Part shown: piece after piece, positions 17,138-27,205 of the stretch | Layout: every line of letters begins with the position of its first letter | How positions within the stretch are numbered: the first letter of the stretch is position 1 | Origin: Janthinobacterium sp. 344 | GTDB taxonomy: Bacteria; Pseudomonadota; Gammaproteobacteria; Burkholderiales; Burkholderiaceae_D | Reading direction: 5' to 3' | Length of the DNA: 64,000 nucleotides | Assembly (NCBI RefSeq): GCF_900112025.1 | Contig: NZ_FOKL01000004.1 | Location: forward strand, 321,344 to 385,343 | The notes under the pieces: generated by a model | Seen by the model: the letters and a program-made list of their open reading frames with translations, nothing else | What the model was told of the DNA's origin: nothing | Databases searched by the model: none | Program-made: the position numbers and the translations under genes

Positions 17138-18841
17138 TCAAGGAATCATGGGAAGAATCAGGCCGTTGCGCTTGGCGCAGGCGGCCGCCGTTTCGTAGCC
17201 GGCATCGGCATGGCGCATCACGCCCGAGCCGCTGTCGTTGACCAGCACGCGGGCCAGGCGTTTCGCCGCCGCTTCTGTGCCGTCGGCCACGATGACCATG
17301 CCCGCATGCTGAGAATACCCCATTCCCACGCCGCCGCCATGGTGCAGCGAGACCCAGGTGGCGCCGCCGGCCGTGTTGAGCATGGCGTTGAGCAGCGGCC
17401 AGTCGGAAACGGCGTCCGTGCCATCCTTCATGCTTTCCGTCTCGCGGTTCGGGCTGGCGACGGAACCCGTGTCCAGGTGGTCGCGGCCGATGACGATGGG
17501 CGCCTTCAGTTCGCCCGTGCGCACCATCTCGTTGAAGGCCAGGCCGGCGATGTGGCGCTCGCCCAGGCCCAGCCAGCAGATGCGCGCCGGCAAGCCCTGG
17601 AAGGCGATGCGCTCGCGCGCCATGTCCAGCCAGTGGTGTACCTGCTTGTGGTGCGGGAACAGCTGCTTGATCTTCGCATCCGTTTTATAGATGTCTTCCG
17701 GGTCTCCCGACAGGGCCACCCAGCGGAACGGCCCCCGTCCTTCGCAAAATTGCGGGCGGATATACGCGGGCACGAAGCCGGGGAAGTCGAAGGCGTTCTG
17801 CACGCCCTGGTCGAACGCCACCTGGCGGATGTTGTTGCCGTAATCGACAGTGCGCACGCCCATTGCGTGGAAATCGAGCATGGCTTGCACCTGGGCGGCG
17901 CAGGAATCGGCGGCGGCCACCGTCAGGCGCGCGTGGCGCTGCGGGTCCTGCTGCGCCGCCTTCCAGTCCGACACGCTCCAGCCGCGCGGCAGATAGCCGT
18001 TGACCAGGTCATGCGCGGACGTCTGGTCCGTCACCAGGTCGGGCACCAGGCCGCCCGCCTTCGCGCGGCGCACCAGTTCCGGCAGCACTTCGGCCGCGTT
18101 GCCCAGGAGGCCAATGGAAATGGCTTCCTTGCGCTCGGTGTGGTACTTGACCAGTTCCAGGGCTTCGTCCAGGCTGGCCGCCTGCTTGTCCAGGTAGCGC
18201 GTGCGCAGGCGGAAATCGATGCTGCTTTGCTGGCATTCGATGTTGAGCGACACGGCGCCCGCCATGGTGGCGGCCAGCGGCTGCGCGCCGCCCATGCCGC
18301 CCAGGCCCGCCGTCAGGATCCAGCGTCCGCCCCAGTCGCCGCCGAAATGCTGGCGCCCCGCCTCGGCGAAGGTTTCATACGTGCCCTGCACGATGCCCTG
18401 CGTGCCGATGTAGATCCAGCTGCCGGCCGTCATCTGGCCATACATGAACAGGCCCTGGCGATCGAGTTCGTTGAAGTGTTCCCAGTTGGCCCATTTCGGC
18501 ACCAGGTTGGAATTGGCGATCAGCACGCGCGGCGCGTCCGCGTGGGTCTGGAACACGCCCACCGGCTTGCCGGATTGAATCAAGAGGGTCTGGTCGTCTT
18601 CCAGCTCGCGCAGCGAGGCGAGGATCTGGTCGAAGCAGGCCCAGTTGCGGGCGGCGCGGCCGATGCCGCCATACACGACCAGGTGCTGCGGATTTTCGGC
18701 CACGTCCGGGTCCAGGTTGTTTTGCAACATGCGGTAGGCCGCCTCGGCCTGCCAACTCTTGCAAGCCATGACCGTGCCGCGCGGGGCGCGGATGGTACGG
18801 CTGGCATCAAAGCGTGGATCGGTGTCCATTGTGCTGTTCAT
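17138..18841 (-). CDS. hutU: Urocanate hydratase
   Basis: NAD-dependent hydration of urocanate to imidazolonepropionate. The 567-residue protein from the ATG at 18841 has GAGGAG six nt upstream; a 10-residue longer frame is disfavoured. The family is recognised from [13 protein letters not shown] near the N-terminus, the NAD-site glycine cluster LGGMGGAQP (about 168-176) and YGNNIRQ. It is the first gene of the seven-gene hut operon and lies behind the operator-bearing promoter at 18895-18923. Confidence 0.95.
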   Translation of the reverse strand: MNSTMDTDPRFDASRTIRAPRGTVMACKSWQAEAAYRMLQNNLDPDVAENPQHLVVYGGIGRAARNWACFDQILASLRELEDDQTLLIQSGKPVGVFQTHADAPRVLIANSNLVPKWANWEHFNELDRQGLFMYGQMTAGSWIYIGTQGIVQGTYETFAEAGRQHFGGDWGGRWILTAGLGGMGGAQPLAATMAGAVSLNIECQQSSIDFRLRTRYLDKQAASLDEALELVKYHTERKEAISIGLLGNAAEVLPELVRRAKAGGLVPDLVTDQTSAHDLVNGYLPRGWSVSDWKAAQQDPQRHARLTVAAADSCAAQVQAMLDFHAMGVRTVDYGNNIRQVAFDQGVQNAFDFPGFVPAYIRPQFCEGRGPFRWVALSGDPEDIYKTDAKIKQLFPHHKQVHHWLDMARERIAFQGLPARICWLGLGERHIAGLAFNEMVRTGELKAPIVIGRDHLDTGSVASPNRETESMKDGTDAVSDWPLLNAMLNTAGGATWVSLHHGGGVGMGYSQHAGMVIVADGTEAAAKRLARVLVNDSGSGVMRHADAGYETAAACAKRNGLILPMIP

Positions 18842-18894
18842 GCTGTCTCCTCGTAGGGGGCGAGCGGACATGCGTGGTCCGCTCTGGTACGTCC

Positions 18895-18923
18895 AGCATA
18901 GGTTGTCTATACAACCAAGTCAA
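18895..18923 (-). promoter_or_regulatory. hut operon promoter with HutC-like operator in the spacer
   Basis: On the minus strand TTGACT (18923-18918), a 17-bp spacer and TATGCT (18900-18895) form a good sigma-70 promoter. The spacer holds GTTGTATAGACAAC (18915-18902), a near-palindrome resembling the TTGTATATACAA type bound by HutC. A repressor there would block polymerase directly, and urocanate would be expected to release it. The start codon of hutU is 54 nt below the -10. Confidence 0.8.
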
Positions 18924-18935
18924 CAGGTTTTCTTT

Positions 18936-18969
18936 GGGGTCAGACCCGCCGGGTCTGACCCCAGCCCTC
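18936..18969. repeat. Dispersed intergenic palindrome, copy 1
   Basis: A perfect inverted repeat, arm GGGGTCAGACCC, loop GCC, arm GGGTCTGACCCC (18936-18962), followed by AGCCCTC. The same element, including flanking TT and AGCCCTC, recurs at 34348-34381. Here it lies between the amidohydrolase stop (18979) and the hut promoter, 12 bp above the -35. Confidence 0.9.
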
Positions 18970-18978
18970 TACACCATT

Positions 18979-20646
18979 CTATTTTTTCTCGAACACGCGC
19001 TGGCCCGCCACCCACGTCTGCAGCACCTGCGTCTTGCCGATGGCCTGGGGGTCGATCTTGAACAGGTCCTGGTCGACGACGATGAAATCCGCCCATTTGC
19101 CCGCTTCCAGTGTGCCGATGACCTTCTCCTGGTGCGCCGCCCAAGCCGCGTCCAGGGTGAAGCAGCGCAGCGCTTGCGTCACCGTCATCGCTTGCTGCGG
19201 ATACCAGCCGCCGGCCGGGAATCCCGCGCTGTTTTGCCGCGTGACGGCCGCATGGATGCCCTCGAACGGGTTCGGCGACTCGATGGGGAAGTCGGAGCCG
19301 CAGGCGATGCGCGAGCCCTGCTGGAGGAAGGTGCGCCACGCATACGCGCCCTTGATGCGTTCATGGCCCACGCGCTGCTCCGCCATGTTCTGGTCGGACG
19401 TGGCGTGCGTGGGCTGCATCGACGGCACGATGCCCAGGCTTTTGAAACGGGGGATGTCGGACAATTGCACCACCTGCGCGTGCTCCATGCGGTGGCGCAG
19501 GCCCATGCCATGGTATTGCGCGATCAAGGCCTGGTAGCCGTCGAGGATTTGATGGTTGCCGGCGTCGCCGATGGCGTGCACGTTCACCTGGTAGCCGGCG
19601 CGCATGGCTTTTTCCATCTTCGCGCGCATGGCATCATCTTTGAAGAACAGCAGGCCGCTGGTGGTCGGATCGTCGCTGTACGGCGCCAGCAGGGCCGCGC
19701 CGCGGCTGCCCAGGGCGCCGTCGGACAGCAGTTTCACGGCGCGCAAGGCGTACATGTCGCGCGCATAGCTTTTTAATGGGCCGCTTTTTGACAATGCGTC
19801 GAAGTCTTCCGTCGTGTCGGCAATCATGCCGTAGACGCGCACCGTCAGCTTGCCGTGGTCCGCATAGTCGCGGAACAGCTGGTCCTGCATCTGGCCGATG
19901 CCCGCGTCGTGCACGCTGGTCAGGCCCGCCTGCGACAGCTGCGCCAGCGCGCCATCGAGGGCGGCGCGGTTTTCCACGTCGCCCGGCTTGGGCAGCACGG
20001 CGGCCATCAAGTCCATGGCATTATCGACCAGCACACCGGTGGCGTTGCCATCCGCGTCGCGCTCGATCTTGCCGCCGGCCGGATCCGGCGTGACGCGCGT
20101 GATGCCGGCCAGCGCCAGCGCGCGGCTGTTGGCCCAGCCCGCGTGGCCATCGACCCGGCGCAGCCAGACGGGCCGCGCGCTTTCCACCGCATCGAGTTCC
20201 GCCGCCGTGGGAAAGCGCCCCAGCTTCCAGATTTCCTGGTTCCAGCCGCTGCCGATGATCCAGCCGCGCTCGGGATGCGCGCGGGCGAAGTCGCCCACGG
20301 CCTGCACGGCGGCCGGCAGCGACGATGAACCGTACAGCATCACGCCGCTGGCGATCGTCCCCAGGCCGAAGACGTGGCCGTGCGCGTCGATCAGGCCAGG
20401 CAGCACCGTCTTGCCCTGTACGTCGATATAGGTGGCGCCCTTGGCCGCCTGGCGTTTTACATCGGCAGCGCTGCCGATGGCGAGCAGCTTGCCCGCGTCG
20501 TCAAAGGCCAGCGCCGTAAAGCGCAGCACCTTGCCGTTGGCGTCGAGCGTGTAGCCGTTGGCATTGCCGATGACGGTATCGGCGTGCGCGTGGGCGAAAG
20601 TGCCCAGGCAGGCGAGAACGAGCAGGGTGCGGCGCAGGGTCGGCAT
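18979..20646 (-). CDS. Exported amidohydrolase, YtcJ-like
   Basis: A 555-residue metal-dependent hydrolase of the amidohydrolase-3 family, probably secreted: residues 1-23 are a clear signal peptide ending AHAHA. The metal motif DAHGHVFGLG follows TVLPGLI (about 81-87). Later motifs are NVHAIGDAGN and a C-terminal GKWADFIVVDQDLF typical of the family. The ATG at 20646 is chosen because GGAG lies six nt upstream, rather than the ATG six nt earlier. The substrate is unknown; members hydrolyse N-substituted amides or cyclic amides. Confidence 0.85.
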   Translation of the reverse strand: MPTLRRTLLVLACLGTFAHAHADTVIGNANGYTLDANGKVLRFTALAFDDAGKLLAIGSAADVKRQAAKGATYIDVQGKTVLPGLIDAHGHVFGLGTIASGVMLYGSSSLPAAVQAVGDFARAHPERGWIIGSGWNQEIWKLGRFPTAAELDAVESARPVWLRRVDGHAGWANSRALALAGITRVTPDPAGGKIERDADGNATGVLVDNAMDLMAAVLPKPGDVENRAALDGALAQLSQAGLTSVHDAGIGQMQDQLFRDYADHGKLTVRVYGMIADTTEDFDALSKSGPLKSYARDMYALRAVKLLSDGALGSRGAALLAPYSDDPTTSGLLFFKDDAMRAKMEKAMRAGYQVNVHAIGDAGNHQILDGYQALIAQYHGMGLRHRMEHAQVVQLSDIPRFKSLGIVPSMQPTHATSDQNMAEQRVGHERIKGAYAWRTFLQQGSRIACGSDFPIESPNPFEGIHAAVTRQNSAGFPAGGWYPQQAMTVTQALRCFTLDAAWAAHQEKVIGTLEAGKWADFIVVDQDLFKIDPQAIGKTQVLQTWVAGQRVFEKK

Positions 20647-20710
20647 TTCCATCTCCAGGTCTTAGTCGTTGGCAAAAAGACGAGTGTATAGAAATTGGCA
20701 AAATGGTCAA

Positions 20711-21325
20711 TCAGGCAGCAGTGGGTTGCCGCAGCATCAGCCAGTAATCGCAGCCCGTGACGGCTTCCGCGTAGCGCCCCACCGAGACGAAGCCCAGGCG
20801 GGCATAAAACGGCAGGCTGCGTTCGTTGTAGGTCTCCAGGAAGCAGGCGGCGCCCGCCGCATCGACGGCCGCCAGGCCTGGCGCCAGCACGGACGCGCCC
20901 AGTCCCCGCCCCTGCGCGTCCGGGGCGATGCCGGCGATCGACAGATACCAGGCCGCGCTCAAGTCGTGCGATGCCAGCGCATGCTCCATGTTTGCGACGA
21001 TGGCCGTGAAATGGGCAAAGCCCTGCTCTCCCAGCAGCACGCGCAAGGCATCCTCGCGCTGCGCGTAGGCGGCCTGGCGCCGGGCCGCCGGCGTATCCGT
21101 CGTCCAGATGGCGGCGCCATTGCCGGCCGCATCGGCCAGGTCGACGCGGCCCGCTTGCCAGCCTTCGGCCAGCGCCAGCGCGAAGTACGCTTCCAGCATG
21201 GCCAGCCGCGCCGCTTCGTCGTCGCCGCAGGCCACCGTGACGGCGCGGTAGAACGGATCGCCGATCAGGGCGGCGGCCAGGCTGCGGGCGGTATTGGAAA
21301 CTTCGGTATGCGATGGGCTGGACAT
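20711..21325 (-). CDS. GNAT N-acetyltransferase
   Basis: A 204-residue acetyltransferase. The acetyl-CoA loop is in IAPDAQGRGLGASVL (about 134-148), followed by FLETYNERSLPFYARLGF, a standard GNAT C-terminal core. The N-terminal 90 residues are a helical, less conserved region likely to bind the substrate, which cannot be named. The ribosome site is weak (AAAGAA). It is divergent from the T6SS-like module at 21451, with 125 bp between them. Confidence 0.82.
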   Translation of the reverse strand: MSSPSHTEVSNTARSLAAALIGDPFYRAVTVACGDDEAARLAMLEAYFALALAEGWQAGRVDLADAAGNGAAIWTTDTPAARRQAAYAQREDALRVLLGEQGFAHFTAIVANMEHALASHDLSAAWYLSIAGIAPDAQGRGLGASVLAPGLAAVDAAGAACFLETYNERSLPFYARLGFVSVGRYAEAVTGCDYWLMLRQPTAA

Positions 21326-21450
21326 GGGATTCTTTCAGTTCGTTGTATCTTGCGACGCCCGGCATCTTAACGCAAGCGCCCAAGCCTTGCGCCTGGTCAA
21401 TACTCGCATCGCGGTGCCAGCCTACGCTGGCGTTTTGTCGCGGAGTCCCC

Positions 21451-22518
21451 ATGGCCAGGCACCATGTCATCAGCACCACCGCGTGCGACGTGTTCTTCAA
21501 GCTCGTGGCCCACCAAAAGAAAAGCCTGGGCGCGCGCTTCGACAGCATGATCGTCACCTTCAGCGCCGACGGCCAGCCGGTGCGCGGCGCGACCCTGCGC
21601 GATGCAAAAAGCGGCTGCGAACTGCACCGCCTGGCCGGCCAGCCCGACGAATGCTGGTGCTGCGGCTACGACGAGCAGCTGGAATTCGTCTCGCAAAACA
21701 AGGTGCCGCTGGCGCATGCCGACTACCGGCTCACCTTGAGCAATGGCGAAACGTGGACGGGGACGACGGATGCGAAGGGACGCACGGGGCGCGTCACCAG
21801 CAAGCGGGAAGAGCAAATAACGATGGTGGAGTTTTTCCCACAAGAAGACAGCCTTCCCTGCTGCTCTGCTGCACCAGACCCAGTGGCTTCGACGACGATA
21901 ATAGTGGAGCTACAAGACGTAAAAACGACCGACAAGGATCTCGATACATCAGTAAAACAGGTAAAAATCGATAGCATGGCTCGCCCGCTTACCCAGGGTG
22001 AAATAGACATGGCATGGATGATTTTCGAGGATGCCGTCGACTATAGCAAAGTCAAAATTCACAAGAGGCCTTATCTATGGCTGTTCCAACCAAAAAACAC
22101 TGCCATGACACCCAATGGGGAAATGTACTTTCATGAGTCGAGATTTCTGGACGATTTTTCTAGTACTGATAGGATCCGGCGCCGTTGGTTCATTCACGAA
22201 ATGGTCCATGTTTGGCAGTATCAACTGAGATACCCAGTGGCAATGCGGGGCGCATTCAGAATTGGGTTGGATTATAACTATGAGCTCAGCCACACAAAAA
22301 GACTAGCTGACTACAACATGGAAGCACAAGGGGATCTACTGGCTGACTACTATGCGTTAAAGTATTTGAAGCATCCTCCAACGATGCAACAGGAGCAATA
22401 TGCCAATGACCAAGCACTATACGAAGAAGTACTCAGTGACTTTTTCACAGACAGAAAAAGCGAAAAAAATTTACCTGGCGGCAATATCGAGCGTACTCCT
22501 CTCGTCGATATCCCTTGA
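21451..22518 (+). CDS. T6SS-type cargo protein with zincin protease-like domain
   Basis: A 355-residue protein from the ATG at 21451 (GGAG upstream; the frame to 21313 is discarded). The N-terminal part ends in ADYRLTLSNGETWTGTTDAK (about 91-110), a beta module typical of VgrG, PAAR and Rhs tails. The C-terminal half is the domain of so-called Vgr-related proteins: LTQGEIDMAWMIF, TPNGEMYFHESRF, then the zinc motif H249-E-M-V-H253 and a candidate third ligand E291 in NMEAQGDLLADYYAL. There is no signal peptide. DNA turns AT-rich after about 21830, suggesting transfer or domain exchange. Action as an interbacterial toxin is inferred; it could be a housekeeping-type zincin. Confidence 0.75.
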   Translation: MARHHVISTTACDVFFKLVAHQKKSLGARFDSMIVTFSADGQPVRGATLRDAKSGCELHRLAGQPDECWCCGYDEQLEFVSQNKVPLAHADYRLTLSNGETWTGTTDAKGRTGRVTSKREEQITMVEFFPQEDSLPCCSAAPDPVASTTIIVELQDVKTTDKDLDTSVKQVKIDSMARPLTQGEIDMAWMIFEDAVDYSKVKIHKRPYLWLFQPKNTAMTPNGEMYFHESRFLDDFSSTDRIRRRWFIHEMVHVWQYQLRYPVAMRGAFRIGLDYNYELSHTKRLADYNMEAQGDLLADYYALKYLKHPPTMQQEQYANDQALYEEVLSDFFTDRKSEKNLPGGNIERTPLVDIP

Positions 22519-22972
22519 AGTATCCGCAAGATCGCGCATCGCCGACGCAGAAGTAAGTTCGGTTGACGGCGTACCGTGTTTCACAATCTCGCAGAAGGAA
22601 GAAAGTCGCAACGGCCAGCCACTCCTGGGAGCACTCAGCATTTCAGACCTGTCAGAAAAGCCCGTCGTTGGTGTGTGGAGTTTTTATATGACTGGTGGAA
22701 AAAAAGTACCGCTCTCGTCAAAAAGCTGCCTTCGGTATGGTGACCTTCCCCAAGGAGCGAACGGCATGCCCGCCCCTGAACTGCAAACAGGACGGGTCTA
22801 CAGCATTTTCCTCAATGGAAGACCAAATGATCCTGCAGACCCTACCTATGGCTACATGGGAAAGTTTTGCATAGTAGCCACGGCCACTGGTGAACGAAAA
22901 ATCATCGCCATTGGCAGCGACACGCCAGCGTGGAAACAGGATAGTTGCCCGGAGCATTCGCTCATCAGATAG
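22400..22972 (+). CDS. Exported four-cysteine protein, probable immunity protein 1
   Basis: A product of 190 residues (188 from the second ATG at 22406). AGGAG precedes the two ATGs, and the gene overlaps the cargo gene by 119 nt. A signal peptide has a long basic N-region and hydrophobic core (YLAAISSVLLSSISL), probably cut after VSA. The mature part has cysteines in GVPCFTI, SCLRYG, KFCIVA and DSC, the same four as its neighbour. DNA is AT-rich compared with surrounding genes. Periplasmic neutralisation of the zincin-like cargo is inferred from position and export; no family is recognised with certainty. Confidence 0.7.
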   Translation: MPMTKHYTKKYSVTFSQTEKAKKIYLAAISSVLLSSISLEVSARSRIADAEVSSVDGVPCFTISQKEESRNGQPLLGALSISDLSEKPVVGVWSFYMTGGKKVPLSSKSCLRYGDLPQGANGMPAPELQTGRVYSIFLNGRPNDPADPTYGYMGKFCIVATATGERKIIAIGSDTPAWKQDSCPEHSLIR

Positions 22973-22985
22973 TGCAAGGATCGCC

Positions 22986-23489
22986 ATGCCATATCGTCAC
23001 ACACTGCTATTCCTGCTTGCCACGCTGACGACTATCAATGCCTCGGCGTGGTCGCGCATGGGCACAGCCGCCGTCATGACAGAGGCTGGCCTTCCCTGCT
23101 TCAAGATTGCCAGCGAAGAGGAGCATTCAAGGGGGCCTGTCAGCCTGAAGATGCTGACGATCAGCACACCTGGGCCGAATGGCTGGAAAGATGTATGGAC
23201 GGTCATGTTTCCCAATGCATCGTTTGGCGACCCCAGCTATCGTCTGCCAAACAAGGGATGCGTGCGCTATGGCAAGGCACCCGAGGGGGCCGAGAGCAGC
23301 GATGCCGCGCCGCTGGTTGCGGGAAAAGTGTATGGCGTATCCTTCCTGGGAAGGCCGCCATCCGCGTCCGATCCCACTTCGCGCTACTCGGCAGATTTCT
23401 GCCTGCTCACGGCACCCGCCGGGGGTTTCCAGGTAATTCAACTGAAAAATAGCAAAAATACTTGCGCGCCCGAGGAAAAACCAAGATAG
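22986..23489 (+). CDS. Exported four-cysteine paralogue, probable immunity protein 2
   Basis: A 167-residue protein with AAGGA seven nt before the ATG at 22986, starting 13 nt after the preceding gene. A signal peptide (about 1-21) ends INASA. Alignment with the upstream protein is clear: SxxSRxxxAxV, G-L/V-PCF, C-V/L-RYG-x-x-P-x-G, LxGRP, FC and a final C. Gene duplication with divergence is typical of immunity loci facing varying toxins. GC content is nearer the chromosome average than that of its paralogue, suggesting separate histories. Confidence 0.72.
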   Translation: MPYRHTLLFLLATLTTINASAWSRMGTAAVMTEAGLPCFKIASEEEHSRGPVSLKMLTISTPGPNGWKDVWTVMFPNASFGDPSYRLPNKGCVRYGKAPEGAESSDAAPLVAGKVYGVSFLGRPPSASDPTSRYSADFCLLTAPAGGFQVIQLKNSKNTCAPEEKPR

Positions 23490-23531
23490 CGCGTGCCATT
23501 GCATCCGTCACGCACAGACCACGCCTCGCGT

Positions 23532-25208
23532 TCAAGACTTGGGCGGAACCGCCTCAATCGATTCCTCCCCCCGCTGCGCCGGCGCCCTGAACCATTCGCC
23601 GGGCGGCACCACGTGCGATTCTTTCGGGTCATCGATGTAGTGCGGCGAGGTGATCTGCACGTCGAATTCGTTGAAGACGTCGATGATGTTCTGGTGCAGG
23701 CGGTTCAGCACTTCGGCGCGCTGGCGGGGGACTTCGGCGCTGGCGTAGGCGACGAGACGGTATTGCACGTAGTAATCCTGCAGGGCCAGTTGCATCACGT
23801 ACGGTTTCGGCGTGGTCGACAGTTCCATCGTGCGCGAGGCGGCCAGTTCCAGCATGGCGTGCACTTGCCGCCACGGCGTGGCGTAGCCGATGGTGACGGT
23901 GGAGTCGAGCACGAAGCCGCCGCCGGGCTGGGCGCGCGAATAATTCTTGGTCGTTTGCGACATCACCCATGCGTTCGGCAAGGCCACTTCCTCGCCCAGG
24001 CCCGTGCGCAGGCGCGTCTCGAACATGCCCAACTCGACCACGGTGCCTTCGCAGTCGCCCACGCGCACATATTCCCCCTTGCGCAGGGCGCGCGTGTACA
24101 TCAGGATCAAGCCGCTCGCGCCCTGGCCGACGATGCTCGACGCGCCGATCGACACCATCAGGCCCACCAGCACGGACAGCCCCTGGAAGGCGGCCGTGTG
24201 CGAACCGGGCAGATACGGGTACGCCATGGCCAGCGCGAACAGCCAGATCACCACGCTGGCGATGCGGCGCGTGGGCAGGGCCGTGTCCTTGTCGAGCCAG
24301 CCGATCTGCAGTTCGCCGCTTTCCACGCGCTTGAACAGCGAGGCGGCCGTGGCGGCGATCAGGCGCGCGATGGCGAAGATCACGCACACCAGCACCAGGC
24401 CCGGCAAGGCGCCGATGATGGCGTGGAAGACGTCGGCCGCCACGTCGAACAGGTAGCCGCTCAGGCTTTCGCCCCACGAACGCGTGTACGGCAGGCGGCC
24501 CAGCACGAAGGCGGCCCACAGATAGGTGGCCATCAGGCGCAAGCCCCACAGCACGGCGCTCAGCAGTTGATACGCGAAGGCGATGTAGTGCTCGGCGTCG
24601 AGCACGCGCACGTTTTTCAGGCGCACGTCGCGCAGGCGCGCCGCCAGCAAGATGCCGCTGCGGCGCTTGGCCCAGCGGTACAGGCGCGTCAGCCCCACCC
24701 ACACCAGCCAGAACACGAGGGTGGCGGCTGCGCACACGGCGGCGGCGATGGCCAGGTAGCGCCAGCTGCCCTGTTCTCGATAGTCGAGCACGGCCTTGCT
24801 CAGCTCCTCGGCCGCCGTTTTCGCCACACTTTCCGTCGTGTCGCCGGCCAGCAAGTTGACGTCGCCGGGCACGACGACGAACAGTTGCACACCATCGAGC
24901 AGCACTTGCGTGCCTTCGGGAATCATGCGCGTGCTCGCCTGCAGCGGACCGTTTTTCGCCAGCACGCCTTCCAGGCGGCGCTGCGCCCCAATGGCGCGCT
25001 CGTCGGGCGGATAGCCGGCCAGCGCGGCGCGGAAGACAAATACCTTGCGGTTGGCAAACATCAGCGGCGCCGTCCTGGCCGACGCGCCATTCGCCTGAGA
25101 AACGGCGGACGCGGCCTGCGAAACGAGCGAGGAAGAGTCCTCATCCGCATGGGCTGCGGGCAGCAGGAAAATCGTCAACAGGAACATCAGGCGGAGCAAC
25201 GCGGACAT
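23532..25208 (-). CDS. MscS-family mechanosensitive channel with exported N-terminal domain
   Basis: A 558-residue inner-membrane protein. It has a signal peptide (about 1-21, ending AAHA), a periplasmic segment to about 145, several membrane helices, and the MscS pore/beta region (ASSIVGQGASGLILMYTRAL followed by VRVGDCEGTVVELGMFETRL). An alpha/beta C-terminal domain follows. The size places it among the larger MscS relatives rather than minimal MscS of about 286 residues. The expected role is release of solutes on hypo-osmotic shock. No strong ribosome site is seen. Confidence 0.88.
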   Translation of the reverse strand: MSALLRLMFLLTIFLLPAAHADEDSSSLVSQAASAVSQANGASARTAPLMFANRKVFVFRAALAGYPPDERAIGAQRRLEGVLAKNGPLQASTRMIPEGTQVLLDGVQLFVVVPGDVNLLAGDTTESVAKTAAEELSKAVLDYREQGSWRYLAIAAAVCAAATLVFWLVWVGLTRLYRWAKRRSGILLAARLRDVRLKNVRVLDAEHYIAFAYQLLSAVLWGLRLMATYLWAAFVLGRLPYTRSWGESLSGYLFDVAADVFHAIIGALPGLVLVCVIFAIARLIAATAASLFKRVESGELQIGWLDKDTALPTRRIASVVIWLFALAMAYPYLPGSHTAAFQGLSVLVGLMVSIGASSIVGQGASGLILMYTRALRKGEYVRVGDCEGTVVELGMFETRLRTGLGEEVALPNAWVMSQTTKNYSRAQPGGGFVLDSTVTIGYATPWRQVHAMLELAASRTMELSTTPKPYVMQLALQDYYVQYRLVAYASAEVPRQRAEVLNRLHQNIIDVFNEFDVQITSPHYIDDPKESHVVPPGEWFRAPAQRGEESIEAVPPKS

Positions 25209-25282
25209 GGCAGGAGGAAAAAGTGGCTGGGAGTGGCCATCATGCCATGTAATCCTGGAAACTCAAGGGTCACACGTATTGT

Positions 25283-25968
25283 TTAGCTCGCATCATGAAA
25301 AATGATGCCCACGGTGTGGCGCATGCCCGAGCGCAGGCGCGACACGCCATGGCGCATGGTCACCCGGTAACTGCCACGCGTGCCGTTCACAGGCCGCTGC
25401 GCCACGGGGAAAATGACGGCGTCGCCCTGCGCCAGCGGCACCACTTCGGCGCGCGACTGCATGCGCGGGCGCTGCTCCGTCAGCACGAATTCGCCGCCCG
25501 TGAAATCCTCATGCGGGCGCGACAGCAACACGGCCAGTTGCAGCGGGAACACGTGCTCGCCATACAGATCCTGGTGCAGGCAGTTGTAATCGCCTGCACG
25601 GTAGCGCAACAGCAAGGGCGTGGGCCGGATTTGGCCGGCCGCATGGCAACGCGCCAGGAACGCCGCGTGCGTTTCGGGAAAGCGGCTGTCGAGGCCCATG
25701 CTGGCGTGCCAGCGGTTGGCAATCGCTGCCAGCGGCCCGTACAACCGTGCGCGCAAGGCGGCCACCGCATCGGGCAGCGGATAGGCCCAGTACTGGTACT
25801 CGCCCTGGCCAAAGCCATGGCGCTGCATCACCACCCTGCTGCGAAAGCGCGCTGCCTCGTCGTACTGCGCCACCAGCTCCCCGCACTGCGCAGGATGGAG
25901 CAAACCCGGCACGACGGCATAGCCGTCTTGATTCAGATCATCCTCGATCTGCCGCCAGTCCAGCGCCA

Positions 25969-25972
<4 letters not shown>
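25283..25972 (-). CDS. 2-oxoglutarate/Fe(II) oxygenase coupled to ada
   Basis: A 229-residue oxygenase starting at tandem ATGs (25972/25969) that overlap the ada stop (ATGA). The facial triad is visible as H133-x-D135 in NCLHQDLYGEHVFP and probably H208 in MRHGVS; nearby arginines (212, 214, 218) could bind 2-oxoglutarate. The longer frame overlapping ada is discarded. It is not a typical AlkB sequence, but tight coupling with Ada implies a part in the alkylation response, possibly demethylating DNA or protein. The substrate is inferred only. Confidence 0.85.
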
Positions 25973-27024
<1,052 letters not shown>

Positions 27025-27094
27025 CTCGGACTCCGTGCTTGTGATTGGCAAGTATCCAGCATAGCCAGCGCCGGCGCACGCCGCACTCCGGCGC

Positions 27095-27107
27095 TTGCTT
27101 TTGAATT
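27095..27107 (-). promoter_or_regulatory. Ada box
   Basis: Minus-strand AAT-TCAAAA-GCAA matches the E. coli Ada operator rule (A box AAT, six bases, B box GCAA) exactly. It lies 71 nt above the ada start codon, in the 181-bp gap shared with divergent hutC. Methylated Ada would bind here to activate ada and the coupled oxygenase gene. Confidence 0.75.
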
Positions 27108-27205
27108 CAAAAAAAGGCTGGCGGCGCCTGCCTGGCTCGGTGCTAAAATCGGCCATCGCGCGTCCGCCCGGAGGCGCGCCCTGCCTGCGCCTCGGAGAAA
27201 CCGCA

